From Dreissena polymorpha (Eukaryota > Mollusca > Bivalvia > Myida > Dreissenidae), in NCBI RefSeq assembly GCF_020536995.1, contig NC_068357.1:61281559-61345558 (forward strand): a DNA stretch of 64,000 bases, written 5' to 3'. Below are positions 1 to 12,149 of this stretch, one piece after another. Within the stretch, counting starts at the first letter, position 1. Every line of letters begins with the position of its first letter. Below the pieces are notes generated by a model that was not told the origin of the DNA, made no database searches, and saw only the letters and a program-made list of their open reading frames with translations. The position numbers and the translations under genes are program-made.

Positions 1-79
1 CATTTCAATCATTACACAACATAATTATGTTCAATTTGAGCCTCCACCCGAGAAAAAGGAACTCATAGCATGATCGTAA

Positions 80-275
80 ATTGTCGTCCCAGATTAGCCT
101 GTGCAGTACTCATTGGCTAATCCGGGACGACACTTTCCGCTATAATTGTGTTTTTGTTAACAGAAAGTTTCTTCTAAACGGAAATCCATTCTGGGCGAAA
201 AGTGTCGTCCCTGGTTAGCTGTGTGTACTGCATATGCAAAAGTGGAACGACATTTAACGCACATGTATTATTCCC
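80..275. repeat. Palindromic bivalve interspersed repeat, copy 1
   Basis: Two inverted modules built on GTCGTCCCAGATTAGCC and GGCTAATCCGGGACGAC, separated by a spacer with TTTCCGCT and AAATCCATTCTGGGCG. Related copies lie near 2,030, 3,660, 6,395, 21,900 and 23,740. The paired half-palindromes suggest a non-autonomous element able to fold into two hairpins. Family name not certain. Confidence 0.7.
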
Positions 276-1530
276 AGTTGTCCGAGAACGCGATTCAAAA
301 CTAAACAAATATAAAATGATATGGTTCCTTACATTGTCCATTTTATAGATCTAATTGTTCGTTAACACAGAAAACTTAACCAATACCTTTTAATGAAAGA
401 TCAATTTCATCTTAGTCATTTAAATAACATGAGCATTTTAATGAAAGCACATAAAGGACTTCACATTATTATTTCAAGCATCGTATTCATTTGCTTTTAG
501 TAGAAGAATCAATACTAGAATCGACAAAGATAAATGCCATTTGTTTCACCCGCCGACCTAGTTACAATTATTTATATAATTTACAAGAAGCGTGTCAAAC
601 TATTGAATTTTGTATTATAATAATATTTTTAAATTATAAAATTAATATATTAGACTTCAAAGGTTGGTTGTTGTGTGTCCTTAACATTATGAATTGTTGG
701 GTCGCTATATTAATCATTGAATTAATAATTGTATGACCATATTGACCTCAAACCCATTTTTCTAACTATTAAATAAGCAATTTAAGTTCTTTTTGGCGCT
801 TAAGATACTCATATTCATCCGATAAGCAATGTGCGATATTTTGGCAGTAAAGTTGCGATGCGATCGTTGATGAAACGGGGCCCAGATACTGTAATTCATC
901 AAAGCCATTTAGAGTGAAGTATTGATGTAAGAAAAAACACCCTAAGAGAATATATTCATGGTGTCATTTTGCCAAATAAAGGTCACTGAAAGATATTTTT
1001 GCACACTTCGTTTCTAAACGTTGTTATAATTGGTATTTTTGCTGCGCACATCAACTATGCTTTATTTGTGTTATTTTGAACAATAATTTACAACCACAGA
1101 CATCCAATGCATAAGTTATTTATTTGTTGATGTAGTTATTTATATAGATCCATGTCGGGGATAAAAGCAAATCAATATGACCAAGCCTCAGATTTAAGAA
1201 AGTTATCAACACTGATCACGAGAGATATAGGATAGAGCCCCCGACTGGTCGTTGACTGGCCAACCACTTTTCTTTCTCTGGTAGCTTAAGAATTTAAATA
1301 TTGGGAAAACATTGTTTTTGCTATCGTCCACAAAAAAATATTATGTCGAGATTTCTTTGCGTTTGACAACATCTTCTTAATCGGGCTAAATGGAAAGTTC
1401 ATAATCTTTTGGACTCTTGTATTGACAATACTGTAAACGCTTGAAACATGTAAGTATGTTTCTGACCATATGGGATAAATTTTGATATTTATTTGTCAAC
1501 AAGATCACATGAACGATTGTACATATGAAT
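276..1530. other. Gene-free AT-rich host DNA
   Basis: No convincing coding region, RNA gene or long repeat was seen. The one longer open frame (about 490-736) has hydrophobic, AT-driven composition and no context that would support a gene. Confidence 0.5.
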
Positions 1531-1534
1531 GAAT

Positions 1535-2240
1535 ATTTTATGGAACCAGAACCTTATACCTAATCTTATACAAATCAGCGGGCGCAAGAGAGATAGCATT
1601 TCGTGTCAAAAAATTTGCATTTCATGTGGTAATTATCCATATCCAATCCGGATTGCACACCATTCATAATGGGAATGCTTCTGATTGAAGAAGGATACAC
1701 ACTATTGGCTTTGATATTTTACCAGTTAACTCTGGAAACAAATCAAGCATCATTCTTTGCTCATTTGCAGTTATTTAACATTTACATACGAAACACATTG
1801 GCGTCGCCATAATGTGTGTGACGTTTGTTTTGCGTTCTTAAGGCCAGTTTTCACTATTAATTAGAAAATTTATTTTACATTAATATAAATGAATTTTATT
1901 CATTTATGCCCTGCAAGTGGACTTAAGAACGCTTACAAAGCAATCAAGACACAAACATTTATCTTTTTGTAAAGAGAAATCGTGTTTGTTGGTAAACCGA
2001 ACTGGCGGTGCTCTAAGAAAACGAGGCTTAATCCATGTACGTAAAGTGTTTTTCAGTCCGTAAAGGCTAATATGGGACGACTCTTTCCGCTTTTATTGTA
2101 TTTTGCGTTTAAGGCAAGTATCTTTATCACGGAAATCCGGTTTGGGAGGAAGGTGTTGTCCATGAATAGACCGTACGTACTGCACAGGTTAATCTGGAAC
2201 GAAACTTAACGTACATTAAACTCCCAGAGCAAGGAACAAT
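1535..2240 (+). repeat. Direct duplication module, copy 1 (partner 5,930-6,605)
   Basis: This stretch, starting near TATTTTATGGAACCAGAAC, recurs at 5,930-6,605 in the same order: the CTTATACAAATCAG block, a pair of TTCATGTGGTAATTATCCAT blocks, GTAAACCGAACTGGCGG, then a palindromic repeat copy. The two copies bracket segmental-duplication copy A. Confidence 0.75.
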
Positions 2241-3671
2241 AAGTTGTATTTTATCCCTTTAATCTTTATATTTGAAAAGTAACACATCAGAAATTCATTA
2301 ATATATAATTATCAACCACGTTATGAACAGCAAAAACGAGGTTTCGCTATGAACTAATGATAGCTTTTCTGTTTAATTAGAGTCGGTAATAAGTATTTGA
2401 GCGAATACTTTACAATCTTCAATACTGCAAATATGGCCGATGGGAACAATGCCCTGGGGAAGGCCACGTTGTCCTTATGGGGTCAATGTCATCCAAGCTG
2501 ATAGTCTTAAGATGTGTTATTTCATATGGGTACTCTCCGCTTTGGTTTTCTTTTCATAAAATGTGATTGTAATCACTTGTGACCCATATTTTTCCCATAT
2601 AATACTGAATTACCGGTAATATGTATAGCTGTAACAAATCATGTGTCCAAATTAAGACGCGAAGCCGATGGATTTATTTTCTAATGGAGAAGCATTCGAA
2701 TGTTAAATATCACATAACTTAGCACGCTTTGAAAGTGTACCCATTTTCTGTATGATGCTTGCTTACTGAGCATTATGATCGAATATTCGAGCGCGATGCC
2801 GTTATATTCAGAATAATTATTGTTATTGTGCTTGATTATTTTATTACTGCTGATAATTCTGCAACTATTACTGCATTTAAAATAAGCTAATGAAAATAAA
2901 CACACAAACACAAAGCAACACAAGATGAACGAATGACGAAAATCCATTCAATATAAAAGTAAGTTTAGTTGCTAGCAAATTGTATTTTATAAACACTAGT
3001 TTATATATTTCAATAACAAAGTGACGCACGTTATGCGTGACTCTTGTTCAATACACACGATTTAATCTATAATGTACTACTCTAATGATTCATTTACAAC
3101 AATTCATTTACGAGTTTTTCATTTAAAAGACCACGCATAGTATATTTCTGTCTTTCCTTTTTCTCATACGCGATGACAATTGATATAAAGGAATGTAAAT
3201 ATTTTTAATAATTGGGTTAGTTTTTAAAACACATATACAAAACATAGCAACCATCCATGAAAACTTAAAATAGAGCTTCAATGAAGTGAAAACGATAAAC
3301 GAATTAATCGTCAAAATGTACGAGATGTCCATATCCCTACGCACATCCCGAATTATCGTTCATGTAAACATACGCACGGCACTGCGGATATGCAGTTACC
3401 GAAAGGTGTAACGGTTTAGCTTTTCAAAATGAATCAATTTATGTAAGGCAAAATGAGTTCAGGATGTAGAAAATTGTAAATCGCATTGATATAAACGCAT
3501 GCGTTGTAAAAAAAAATATTATTAATGACACTACGTATGACGTATATTGACTGCCTTGGCTAATGTGAGTGCATGTGTATACAGCCAGTTTATTGTATAG
3601 CTTGTAACATTACAAGAACTGCAGCTATAAGCGAAGCCCATAAACTACTATTCAGCGTCTTTCTGGGATAA

Positions 3672-3916
3672 CAGGGGTTACCCGGTAATGCATGTGCGTG
3701 AAGTGTCATCCCCAATTACCCTGTACAGGGGTTACCCGGTAATGCATGTGCGTGAAGTGTCATCCCCAATTACCCTGTACAGTTTACCCGGTAATGCATG
3801 TGCGTGAAGTGTCATCCCCAATTACCCTGTACAGATGCATGTGCGTGAAGTGTCATCCCCAATTACCCTGTACAGATGCATGTGCGTGAAGTGTCATCCC
3901 CAATTACCCTGTACAG
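3672..3916 (+). repeat. Five-copy minisatellite derived from the palindromic repeat
   Basis: Five head-to-tail units share GCATGTGCGTGAAGTGTCAT followed by CCCCAATTACCCTGTACA. The first two are about 54 bp and the last two about 40 bp. Duplication copy B (near 21,910-21,975) has one diverged unit, so the array expanded after the duplication or contracted in B. Confidence 0.85.
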
Positions 3917-3959
3917 TCAGAAAAGAATATTCTGTGACATCACTTTACATTTTTATAGA

Positions 3960-4085
3960 AATTTAAGTTTAAAGTAGGACTTTTCTAAATGAAATCCAGT
4001 TTAGGCGGCAAGTGTTATCCTTGATTAGCCTGTGCGGACTACACAGGCTAATTAGGGACGACAAGTAACCTACTTGCAATAAGTT
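3960..4085. repeat. Palindromic bivalve repeat, copy 3 (partial)
   Basis: Contains AGGCGGCAAGTGTTATCC, ATTAGCCTGTGCGG, ACACAGGCTAATTAGGG and ACGACAAGTAACC, the right half of the palindromic repeat that also seeded the adjacent minisatellite. Confidence 0.7.
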
Positions 4086-5929
4086 TAGTTTCCCCGGAAT
4101 GAGGTTCATGTATTGTGAATTTAAATTATATTCAAATTTTTGTGCTCCTGTTAGCGGCAAATTAATAAGTTAATGCGATGACACGAACTGTCACGAAAAG
4201 CCTTTTAAATGTAAAAATGTTTTCATATTGCTCAATTCAACATCGAAACATCGGAACAAAATTAAGTTGATTAAAAAAAGCTTTCTTTTGATAATTATTG
4301 ACCGGTCACTTGAATTGATCACTAAGCATAAAATTAAGGCAATGTATTCGTGAATGAGTTCGGTTCATTGGATTGATTACAAATGTTAGCACAATTTATT
4401 TAAAAAAATATATTGTACATTGTCATGATGCGTATATGAGTGTTTTTCTTGTGTCAACATATATATTTTTGTAGTATTATCATTAATATTAGTTTATGTA
4501 GTTTAATAATTATACCAAGTTTGCCTATTTGTATCCTTAGGAATGAGACCGAAGACTCGACACAAACTGATCGAACGAAATGTTTTGTATGTATTAAACT
4601 TGGTTATTTTCATATTCAAATGTATTTGCATATGCATTTGTCAGTGTTTGATACTTAATGCATAAACTTCAAAGCTATAACATAAACGGTCAATTTTAAA
4701 TGAATCTAGTCATGAAGAGCAAAATCTATAAAGCGATAATATTAAAGCCCGGGTCACATTGTCCCTCACTATTCAGACCGTATGATTGCCTTTTGGACTG
4801 CGCGCCTGCCATTGATTTATTCCGTATTGATACTGCTTTCTTTTCATAAAAGTGTCATGACTTTTTCCCAAATACATTAGAACTTACAAAGCATGGATAA
4901 ATCGGTATCATATGTTCAAGATAAACAGCTCTAACGAATGGGCATAAGTGTACGACTCGCACATTAGGGCAAAGCGTCCAGAGAAACAGAGTTAAGCTGC
5001 TGAAAAGAACCTTTTAAACCGATATACATGTTGCATGCAGGTAACACTTTCTCATTGACATTATTAATTTTACAACAAATAAAAAAAGGAAGCCTTCACG
5101 GTCCTAATTATAGGGAAGTTTAGTTTTGAAGCATATAAAAAGGATTTGTTTCCTAATTGAATCGATATATTTCATCATTAATATAATTATAATTTGTTTT
5201 GAAATAAACTACAACCGAACTGTATCTTGAAACTGCATCAAATGGATACTATGACTTACTATAAACAAAAACCACCATGAAGCTCTGATTGCTTTCTTAC
5301 ATTTGCTAATCCGGCGATTTGAGTTTTGCATCAAATCATTTCTAACAACATTTATAAAAGCATTTTTTAAATCAAACAACGAAAGTCATTTCAAAACCTT
5401 TTCATTTATGTTGTCTTCAATAAAAACGTCGCTCGTGATCATGGATTTATTAATTGTTGTTAACTAAAACCCAAGGACAAAGATCGGATTTGTGCACCAA
5501 ACCGAACTATCGATTTTACAGGATTTTCACATTTTGTATAAGTGTGAGGTTTTATGACACCCTTTAAACTGGTTCGAAGCCTTAAACTTCTGTTACCGTT
5601 CCTATTCATTGACCATATTTAATTAATTTAAGGTGTTTTGTTTTAAATCGTATGCTACCGATAATTTATCATTTAAATAAGATGCTGTCCTGTGGTAATT
5701 AGAATTTATCGCCAATGTATGTCTCTAGCAATTAATAACCTCCATAGTCCACCTTTTGTAACTATGACGTGTAGTCTCCATAGATATGAAGTAAAATACT
5801 GTCCACCGTCACCTTTTCCCCTCTAGCCAAGTACGCTTGATGAACACGCTGTAACTTCTCGGTGATAAGAAGTAAAATATAATTGCGAAATGCTGTAAAT
5901 GATAGCAATAATAATTAAGAAAATTGTTA

Positions 5930-6608
5930 TTTTATGAAACCAGAACTTTATGCCTAATCTTATACAAATCAGAGGGCGGAAGAGAGATTGCATTTCGTGT
6001 AAAAAAAACAACATTTCATGTGGTAATTATCCATTTCCATTCCGAATTGCACACCATTCACAATGTGAATGCTTCTGATTTAATAAGGATACACCTTGTT
6101 GGCTTTGAAATTTTTCCAATTACATCTTGTAAAAAAAGAGCAAAATTCTGTGTTCATTTTCAAATATTTATAATTTGCATACGAAACACATAGGCGTTTT
6201 TTGCGTTCTTAAGGCCAGTTTTCTCTTTCAAACAGTTTATTTATTTAACAGTAGTATTAATGATTTGTATTCATCTATGCCGTACAAATGGACTTTAGAA
6301 CGCGTACAAAACAAAAAAGACAAAAACATTTATCTTTGTAAGAAGAAATCGTGTTTGTTGGTAAACCGAACTGGCGGCGCTCTTATAAAACGGGGCTTAA
6401 TCCATGTGCGTAAAGTGTTGTTCCACATAAGCTTGTTCAGTCCGTACAGGCTAATATGGCACGACACTTTCCGCTTTTATTGTTTTTCGCGTTTAAGTAA
6501 AGTCTCTTCATGATGACAATCCGGTTTGGGCGGCAGGTGTTGTCCATGAATAGCCTGTGCGGATTGCACAGGTTAATCTGGGACGACACTTAACATACAT
6601 TAAACTCC
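5930..6608 (+). repeat. Direct duplication module, copy 2 (partner 1,535-2,240)
   Basis: Second copy of the roughly 0.7-kb module. It also ends in a copy of the palindromic repeat (GGCGGCAGGTGTTGTCC, AGCCTGTGCGGATTGCAC, ACGACACTTAACATACATTA). Confidence 0.75.
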
Positions 6609-6659
6609 GTTATTTTACTAGAGTTGCGACACCTTAAGGGTTTCGCGGGATGGAATGAG

Positions 6660-6800
6660 TGGGAACTAAAAAAATGTGGGTTCGAAAATATTGGGTAAGA
6701 AAATGCGGGAACACACATTTTTGGTACTAAACAAATGTGGGTACGAAAACTTTGGTTACGAAAAAAAATGTGGGTACGAAAATTGTGGGTACAATGGGTC
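6660..6800 (+). repeat. Short tandem repeat, AATGTGGGTACGAAA type
   Basis: About six imperfect 15-30 bp units share ATGTGGGTACGAAA or close variants. The open frame on the minus strand here (Phe/His/Ser-rich) follows from the repeat and is not a gene. Confidence 0.75.
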
Positions 6801-6856
6801 AATGTTAAGGTTTTAGCATGGCGGACGCCAGAAGGCGAAAAGACATGACACATACG

Positions 6857-6909
6857 ATGAGCTGGCTATGAGAATACCTCAGGTATTCTCCGAAAACAGC
6901 CGAGCTCAT
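6857..6909. repeat. Perfect-core hairpin
   Basis: The inner arms GAGAATACCT and AGGTATTCTC are perfectly complementary around a single C. The outer arms ATGAGCTGGCT and AGCCGAGCTCAT pair with one bulge. It could be the terminus of a mobile element or a cruciform; no partner end was identified. Confidence 0.7.
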
Positions 6910-7398
6910 ATGCATAAGTCAGTGAGTAATACTCATTAAAAGCTAGGCACGGCGTATAAAATCAGAACCACTGGGCCGAATCTGCTGAAACTTGGCCGCA
7001 TTATAGATTATGGTCCAAACAAGCTACAGAATGTGCGCTTTTGGACCTGACAGCGTAAAACATTAACCAATAATGAACAGCACAAAATGGGTCATTTTGA
7101 ACAAAAAAATGTAAACTTTAAGTGGCATTTAATGACTTTTAGACATCAGAAAGTTTCAAATTTTTGATATTCTGCACACTTCGACTTGTTTTTTTTTTTA
7201 AATTTAGAAACAGTTATGCTTGGGATGTCTATAAACCCTGTTATTGAATGTCAAATTTGGCAAAAAATTACAATACAATCCCAAAAATGGTTAAGCAGCA
7301 ATTCCCCTTTAACATTATTCCTTATATTTAATTGAATTCTTTAAATAGATAACTGTGTATATTTAATCATAATGGGCTCTGTATATCACACATGATAG

Positions 7399-7470
7399 GC
7401 CACTGCTGGGGCTTGAACCCAGAACTCATCTCACATTGTAAGATGCGTTTTTCAATTAAACTACAATGAC
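7399..7470 (-). tRNA. tRNA-like sequence, probably a tRNA pseudogene or SINE head
   Basis: On the minus strand a near-complete cloverleaf can be drawn: acceptor GTCATTG with CAGTGGC (two G-U pairs), D-stem GTTT/AAAC, an anticodon stem around ATCTT/GAGAT, and T-stem CTGGG/CCCAG around TTCAAGC, which is a good B box. The anticodon loop is unusual, so I would not assign an amino acid. No polyA or LINE-like tail was recognised. Confidence 0.4.
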
Positions 7471-8164
7471 TGTATCGTGTGAAGTGGAGCCAACATACAC
7501 CCACATAAGTGAAAAAATCATTCCGTCCATATATTTGTCGTGGGTGTTTTCTGACACATGTTGCATAACTGTTTGCAACAAAAGATGTATACATAGATAC
7601 ATAAATGGGGGAAAAAAACGTCTTTTTTAATTTTTGTTTCACATATAAACATTTCCTAGCAATGATTAATAATTATATCATGTTGAAATCATTTATAGAC
7701 CAAATATTACTGAAACTGCAAAAAAGTATAAGATGGATAGATATAATGTATCATTCTATCTAGTACAATGAACAAATGTTCTTCCGATGCCATTTTCACT
7801 AAGGTATTGGTATTGAATCCTGATGTACTACTAAAAATGTATGTCGGTTAGCAATAATAATTCAACAAATCCTCATATTCAAGCTGGGTCATCACTAAGT
7901 GGAATTATTTGTGGACATATAACAGAAAAATGCATTTCATGCCTCTATATTGCTTTAACAGGAATCCCAGCTTTTTGTATGAACAAAATTCCCTGATTTT
8001 TCCCTGATGGAAAATAAAACTTCCAGGATCATGATTTTGACCTATTTCTTGTTTTAGACACCCTGAATAAATAGCAGTTGCAGACATAACTAAGCTACAC
8101 GTATACTACAAAGTCACGATAGATATGCAGAGGAAATGATTTGCTGTTTAAATTGTATGGACTT

Positions 8165-8310
8165 CTCGACACAAGTCGGGAAAGTCTGACCAAACAAAAT
8201 TCCCTGATTTTTCCCTGATTTCACAAACTTTCCAAATTCCCTGACTGGAAAAAAAGAGTCTTTTTCCAGTTTTCCCTGATTTCCAGGTTGGCTGGGAACC
8301 ATGTTTAACT
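8165..8310. repeat. CCCTGATTTTCCCTGATT simple-motif repeat
   Basis: Repeated TTCCCTGATTT motifs with the complementary GGAAAAAAAGAG core. A similar short block lies at 7,985-8,035. Minus-strand open frames here come from the repeat. Confidence 0.6.
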
Positions 8311-8442
8311 TTGATAAAATGTTCTTTAGATGCCATGTGTATTAATTTATATGTCTTTTTTTCTGAGATATTAATGAAAATGCCTGTGGGTATGTGGCGA
8401 ATACTAGTATTAAAAAAATCTGCAACTTGATATATGGTGTTA

Positions 8443-9050
8443 ACACGGTAAAATTGTATGAGCCCAAATTATAATAGATGAATGCGTATTATGCTTCTAT
8501 GCTTATACTATGAGGACATGTTCATACAATGCCATTTTTATTAATATAGATGCCAAATTTAATGAAACAGACTTGAAAATGTGTGTTGCCAGATACCAAG
8601 TAAGAAAAAAATCAGCATTTTTATGTAGGGCTTTCACACAGTAAAATTGTTTGTGCCCAAATAATCATAGATGAATGCATATTAGGCTTCAATGTTGCTT
8701 ATACTTTGACTACTGGTTCATACGATGCCATTTTTATAAATATCTATGCCAAATTTAATGAAATAGACTTGAAAATGTGTGTCGCCAGGTACCAAGTAAG
8801 AACAAAATCAGCATTTTTATGTAGGGTCTTCATACGGTAAAATTATTTGTGCCCAAATAATAATAGATGAATGTATATTAGGCTTCAATGTTGCTTATAT
8901 ACTATGACGACATGTTCATACGATGCCATTTTTGTTAATATATATGCCAAATGTAATGAAATAGACTTGAAAATGTGTGTCGCAAGATACCACGTAAGAA
9001 AAAAATCCGCATTTTTATGTAGGGTCTTCACACTGTAAAACAGTTTTATA
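8443..9050 (+). repeat. Tandem repeat, about 195-bp unit, three copies
   Basis: Units begin with a GTAAAATTGTTTGTGCCCAA-like sequence near 8,443, 8,635 and 8,830, and a fourth start near 9,030 is truncated. Each holds GATGCCATTTTTATTAATAT, GACTTGAAAATGTGTGT and CAGCATTTTTATGTAGGG. Weaker ancestral copies can be made out back to about 7,750. Confidence 0.85.
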
Positions 9051-9059
9051 CGTGGACAT

Positions 9060-10700
9060 AGCATTTTCATGGAGCCCGTAAAGAAAGGGAGTTAATTGTG
9101 TAATTTGTGCTGATCAGAAACTTATAACAGTCGTCTCCCTTGAAATATTTGCACTTTATGAGACACCACAAACCATGGCGTCTCATCAGGATCCAAACTG
9201 TATTCTAAATCGTCACACTAAGCCCTCATAAGTTATTCATTGTATATGCACTATATAAAACAACCATATAATATATCTAATATATCCAGACACACGTATT
9301 ATACCCAAATATTAGAAATACACAATTTTATAACAGTAAAAAACAATGGTATTTCACAAACAATTGCAGTCGTTAATAAATGCAGAAAAGCATCATCTAC
9401 ACGTTTCATACGGTATTCAGTTTATATGCAAACGCATTTAAATATATTTACCTCGATACTCGACCAAGCTGTTGAAAAATTATATTAATTAGAACGAGAA
9501 CAAGTAAGATTAATGTGTTGTTTTCACATTTCTTTAAATGGCTGCCAATACCGCATGTAATAAAACAATCGAAGCGCATGCGCATAATATATGTTACACT
9601 CCACTAAACTAGTTGCAGCAAAGACATTCACAGGCGTTCATGTCACTTATATTCATGATATTTCCATATGCGAGTGTGATTGTAAACACAAGTTTCTGAA
9701 AACAGTGCGAAAAGGGGCATTACGCAAAGCCAATAAATCTGCGCAGATTTTTGTCAATATTGACAATAAACTGCATGTTTTCTTACCGTTAGTAATCCGA
9801 CAGTCCGTTGGTCACATTGTGCATTAGTCCGTTTAAGTTATTATTGCCTTACACTTTTCAATATAAATTTATGAACTTTAAACAAAATAAGTAACTAACT
9901 AAGTAACTATTTAACTGACTAACACGCGCGTTTTTTTCCCAATATCCGAGACATTTTACTTTCGCACCTTGCCCTCAATGTCTGGCTTTTAAAGTTTACC
10001 GCCTTTTTGCGAATACAATGACGTTTACATATGAATTGCCCAATGAAAATTTCGGCGGGATGACGTCAGGCGCCAAAACTGGCGCGTGGTTTTTCCCGGT
10101 ATAGACCCAGTGTGTCAACGCTGTAAATGCATTGTGGGAAACGGACTATTTCCAGCATGGCGCCCGTAAAGATTATGAACACGGAAGTAAAAATAGTAAT
10201 AAATTATTATCAAAAACAGGCCTCATCAAACCGGGTCAGCCATGATATATTCTTGGATGCAGTTTGTGCTTCAAAAGGAGCTACTTTTCATGCCAGCCTA
10301 TCGATGTAATATTCACTAAACACGTTGCAATGACTGTTATCTTCGAAATAATAAATAAATATTTACAATGTAATACCTGCATTAAAACGACTTCTTTTAC
10401 ATGCCGGCTACTATTCCCAAATACATCAAGTTAAATGTCACAAATGCTTTTGTTTTACCGCATAGTTGCTGCCCATATAACTGGCTACTCAATTTTTTTG
10501 GAAAACACTGAATTATGCGTGACAAACACAACATTAAAATACATTAATATCCAAAGATTCAAATAATTTCCCACGAGATAAGTCAAAAATTGCATAATCA
10601 ATTGAATGAAAAATTAAAGTAAAAAAGCCAGATTTTACATAAATTTCAGGTTAATAAACACAAGGTTAAGGTAGTTGGTGAAATATAATCATTATACAGT
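9060..10700. other. Gene-free host DNA
   Basis: No supported gene was seen. Around 10,020-10,160 the sequence is locally richer in CpG (GGCGGGATGACGTCAGGCGCC), but no convincing first exon follows. The 60-aa frame from 10,127 has no recognisable domain. Confidence 0.4.
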
Positions 10701-10705
10701 TAGTA

Positions 10706-12142
10706 AGGCTTCATTGGTCATTGTTGGCACAGTACTTACATGCACCTCAGGTACTCTTAAGTATACTTACATGTACCCTGGGTACGATAAATATACTAAA
10801 ACGTAACTGAGAATTTTAATGCTAAATCAGTTGTTGTCGGCTAATTTGTAAAAATTAATTATGTTCACATTTAGGTCAATTTTCCTTTTAACAGCCTTTA
10901 TATTATAGACATGCATACTCAACTAGAAATGGTGCGGCAGAGGCCGACGCGTATCCCCACGCCGCATGTTTGACCCAGGGGCACCCCAGGGTTGGTAATG
11001 TGGCCATGCATAGTTGAGATTGACCGTATTGTCATAAGAGAAGTTCATTATCAATTAGAAGTGAACTGGTGTAGAATTGAAGAAATTATAGTAAAAGGCA
11101 ATTTTGGATGGGCGTGGCCTATGTGGGCGGGTTGCCCCAGGGTTGGTAATGGGGCCATACATAGTTGAGATTGATCGTATTGTCATAAGAGAGGTTCAGT
11201 ATCAATTTGAAGTAAATCGGTGTAGAAATGAAGAAATTATAGTAAAAGGCAATTTTTGGTGGGTGTGGCCTATGTGGGCGGGGCGCTCCAGGGTTGATAA
11301 TGGGGCCGAGGTTCCGTATCAATTTGAAGTGAATCGTTGTAGAAATGAAGAAATTATAGTAAAAGGCATTTTTGGGTTGGCGTGGCCTATGTGGGTGGGG
11401 TTCCCCAGGGTTGGTAATGGGGCCCATGCATATCTGAGGTTGATAGTTTTGTCATAAGAAAGGTTCAGTATCAATTTGAAGTGAATCGGTGTAGAAATTA
11501 AGAAATTATAGTAAAACTGCAATTTTTAGTGGGAGTGGCCTATGTGGGCGGGGCCCCCAGGGTTGGTAATGGGGCCATGCATAGTTGAGATTTACCGTAT
11601 TGTCATAAGAGAGGTTTGGTATCAATTTGAAGACAATCAGTGTAGAAATGAAGAAATTATAGTAAAATAACCTAAAAAATGAGTAAAAATCTCTGACCCG
11701 GCCCGGGCCCAACCACATAACTTTTGACCCAGGGGTCAGATCAAAATTCCAAATAGTGCAGGGTCGCACATATGCTCATAGCTACCATGTGTGTAAGTTT
11801 CAAGGTTCTAGTGCATATAGTGTAGGAGGAGATAGTGGCCAGGCCAGGACGGACGGACGGCGGAGATACCCACAATATGATCAATATCCCCACGCTTTTC
11901 AAAAAGTGTGGGGATAAAAAGCAACATGATGCAGAAATTTTAAAATAGAAGTTTGTTTAAGGTAAACAATATCGTTTAACGGTAATCAGTAGCGTATCGG
12001 ATTTTGGGAGGATATACAACTCAGGTACAGTCTAATATCACCGGGTACGTTTAAGTATATACTCCGTACCCGGGGTACATGTAAGTATACTACCCAGGGT
12101 ACATGTAAGTAGTACCCGAGCCAACAATGACCAATCGAGCCT
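10706..12142. mobile_element. TIR element with 5-bp target duplication (TAGTA), non-autonomous
   Basis: The ends are inverted repeats of about 40 bp (AGGCTTCATTGGTCATTGTT against AACAATGACCAATCGAGCCT), followed inward by CAGTACTTACATG and its complement. The element is flanked by a perfect TAGTA duplication at 10,701-10,705 and 12,143-12,147. It carries no transposase frame. Inside sits a complete copy of the TATCCCCAC-headed repeat. The superfamily cannot be assigned from the TIR alone. Confidence 0.75.
10922..11919 (-). repeat. TATCCCCAC-headed bivalve repeat with internal VNTR, copy 1
   Basis: Read on the minus strand, it starts with hairpin CCCCACACTTTTTGAAAAGC, a CCGTCCGTCC run and ACCTTGAAACTTACACACAT. 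About five units of roughly 115-150 bp follow, each with CCAACCCTGG, a CCCACATAGGCCAC-like block and TTCTTCATTTCTACACCGAT. It ends in CATTTCTAGTT. A longer copy lies at 52,107-53,467. Pro/His-rich frames on either strand are products of the repeat. Confidence 0.85.
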
Positions 12143-12149
12143 TAGTAAG

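Larger units (their letters stand above)
2371..5925 (+). repeat. Segmental duplication, copy A
   Basis: Starting at GTTTAATTAGAGTCGG, this 3.5 kb matches 20,508-26,080 in order, with many substitutions. Copy B carries about 2.1 kb extra (22,370-24,449) that is absent here; the empty site in copy A is near 4,380. No gene was recognised inside either copy. Confidence 0.8.

Noticed and set aside
3672-3916. Possible CRISPR-like array (regular repeats)
   Set aside because: Units are directly adjacent with no unique spacers, in eukaryotic DNA; it is a minisatellite.
11104-11769. Several 67-117-aa frames on both strands with Pro/His/Arg-rich repeats
   Set aside because: They are produced by the 115-150 bp tandem units of the TATCCCCAC-headed repeat. 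The same frames appear at 52.3-53.3 kb.
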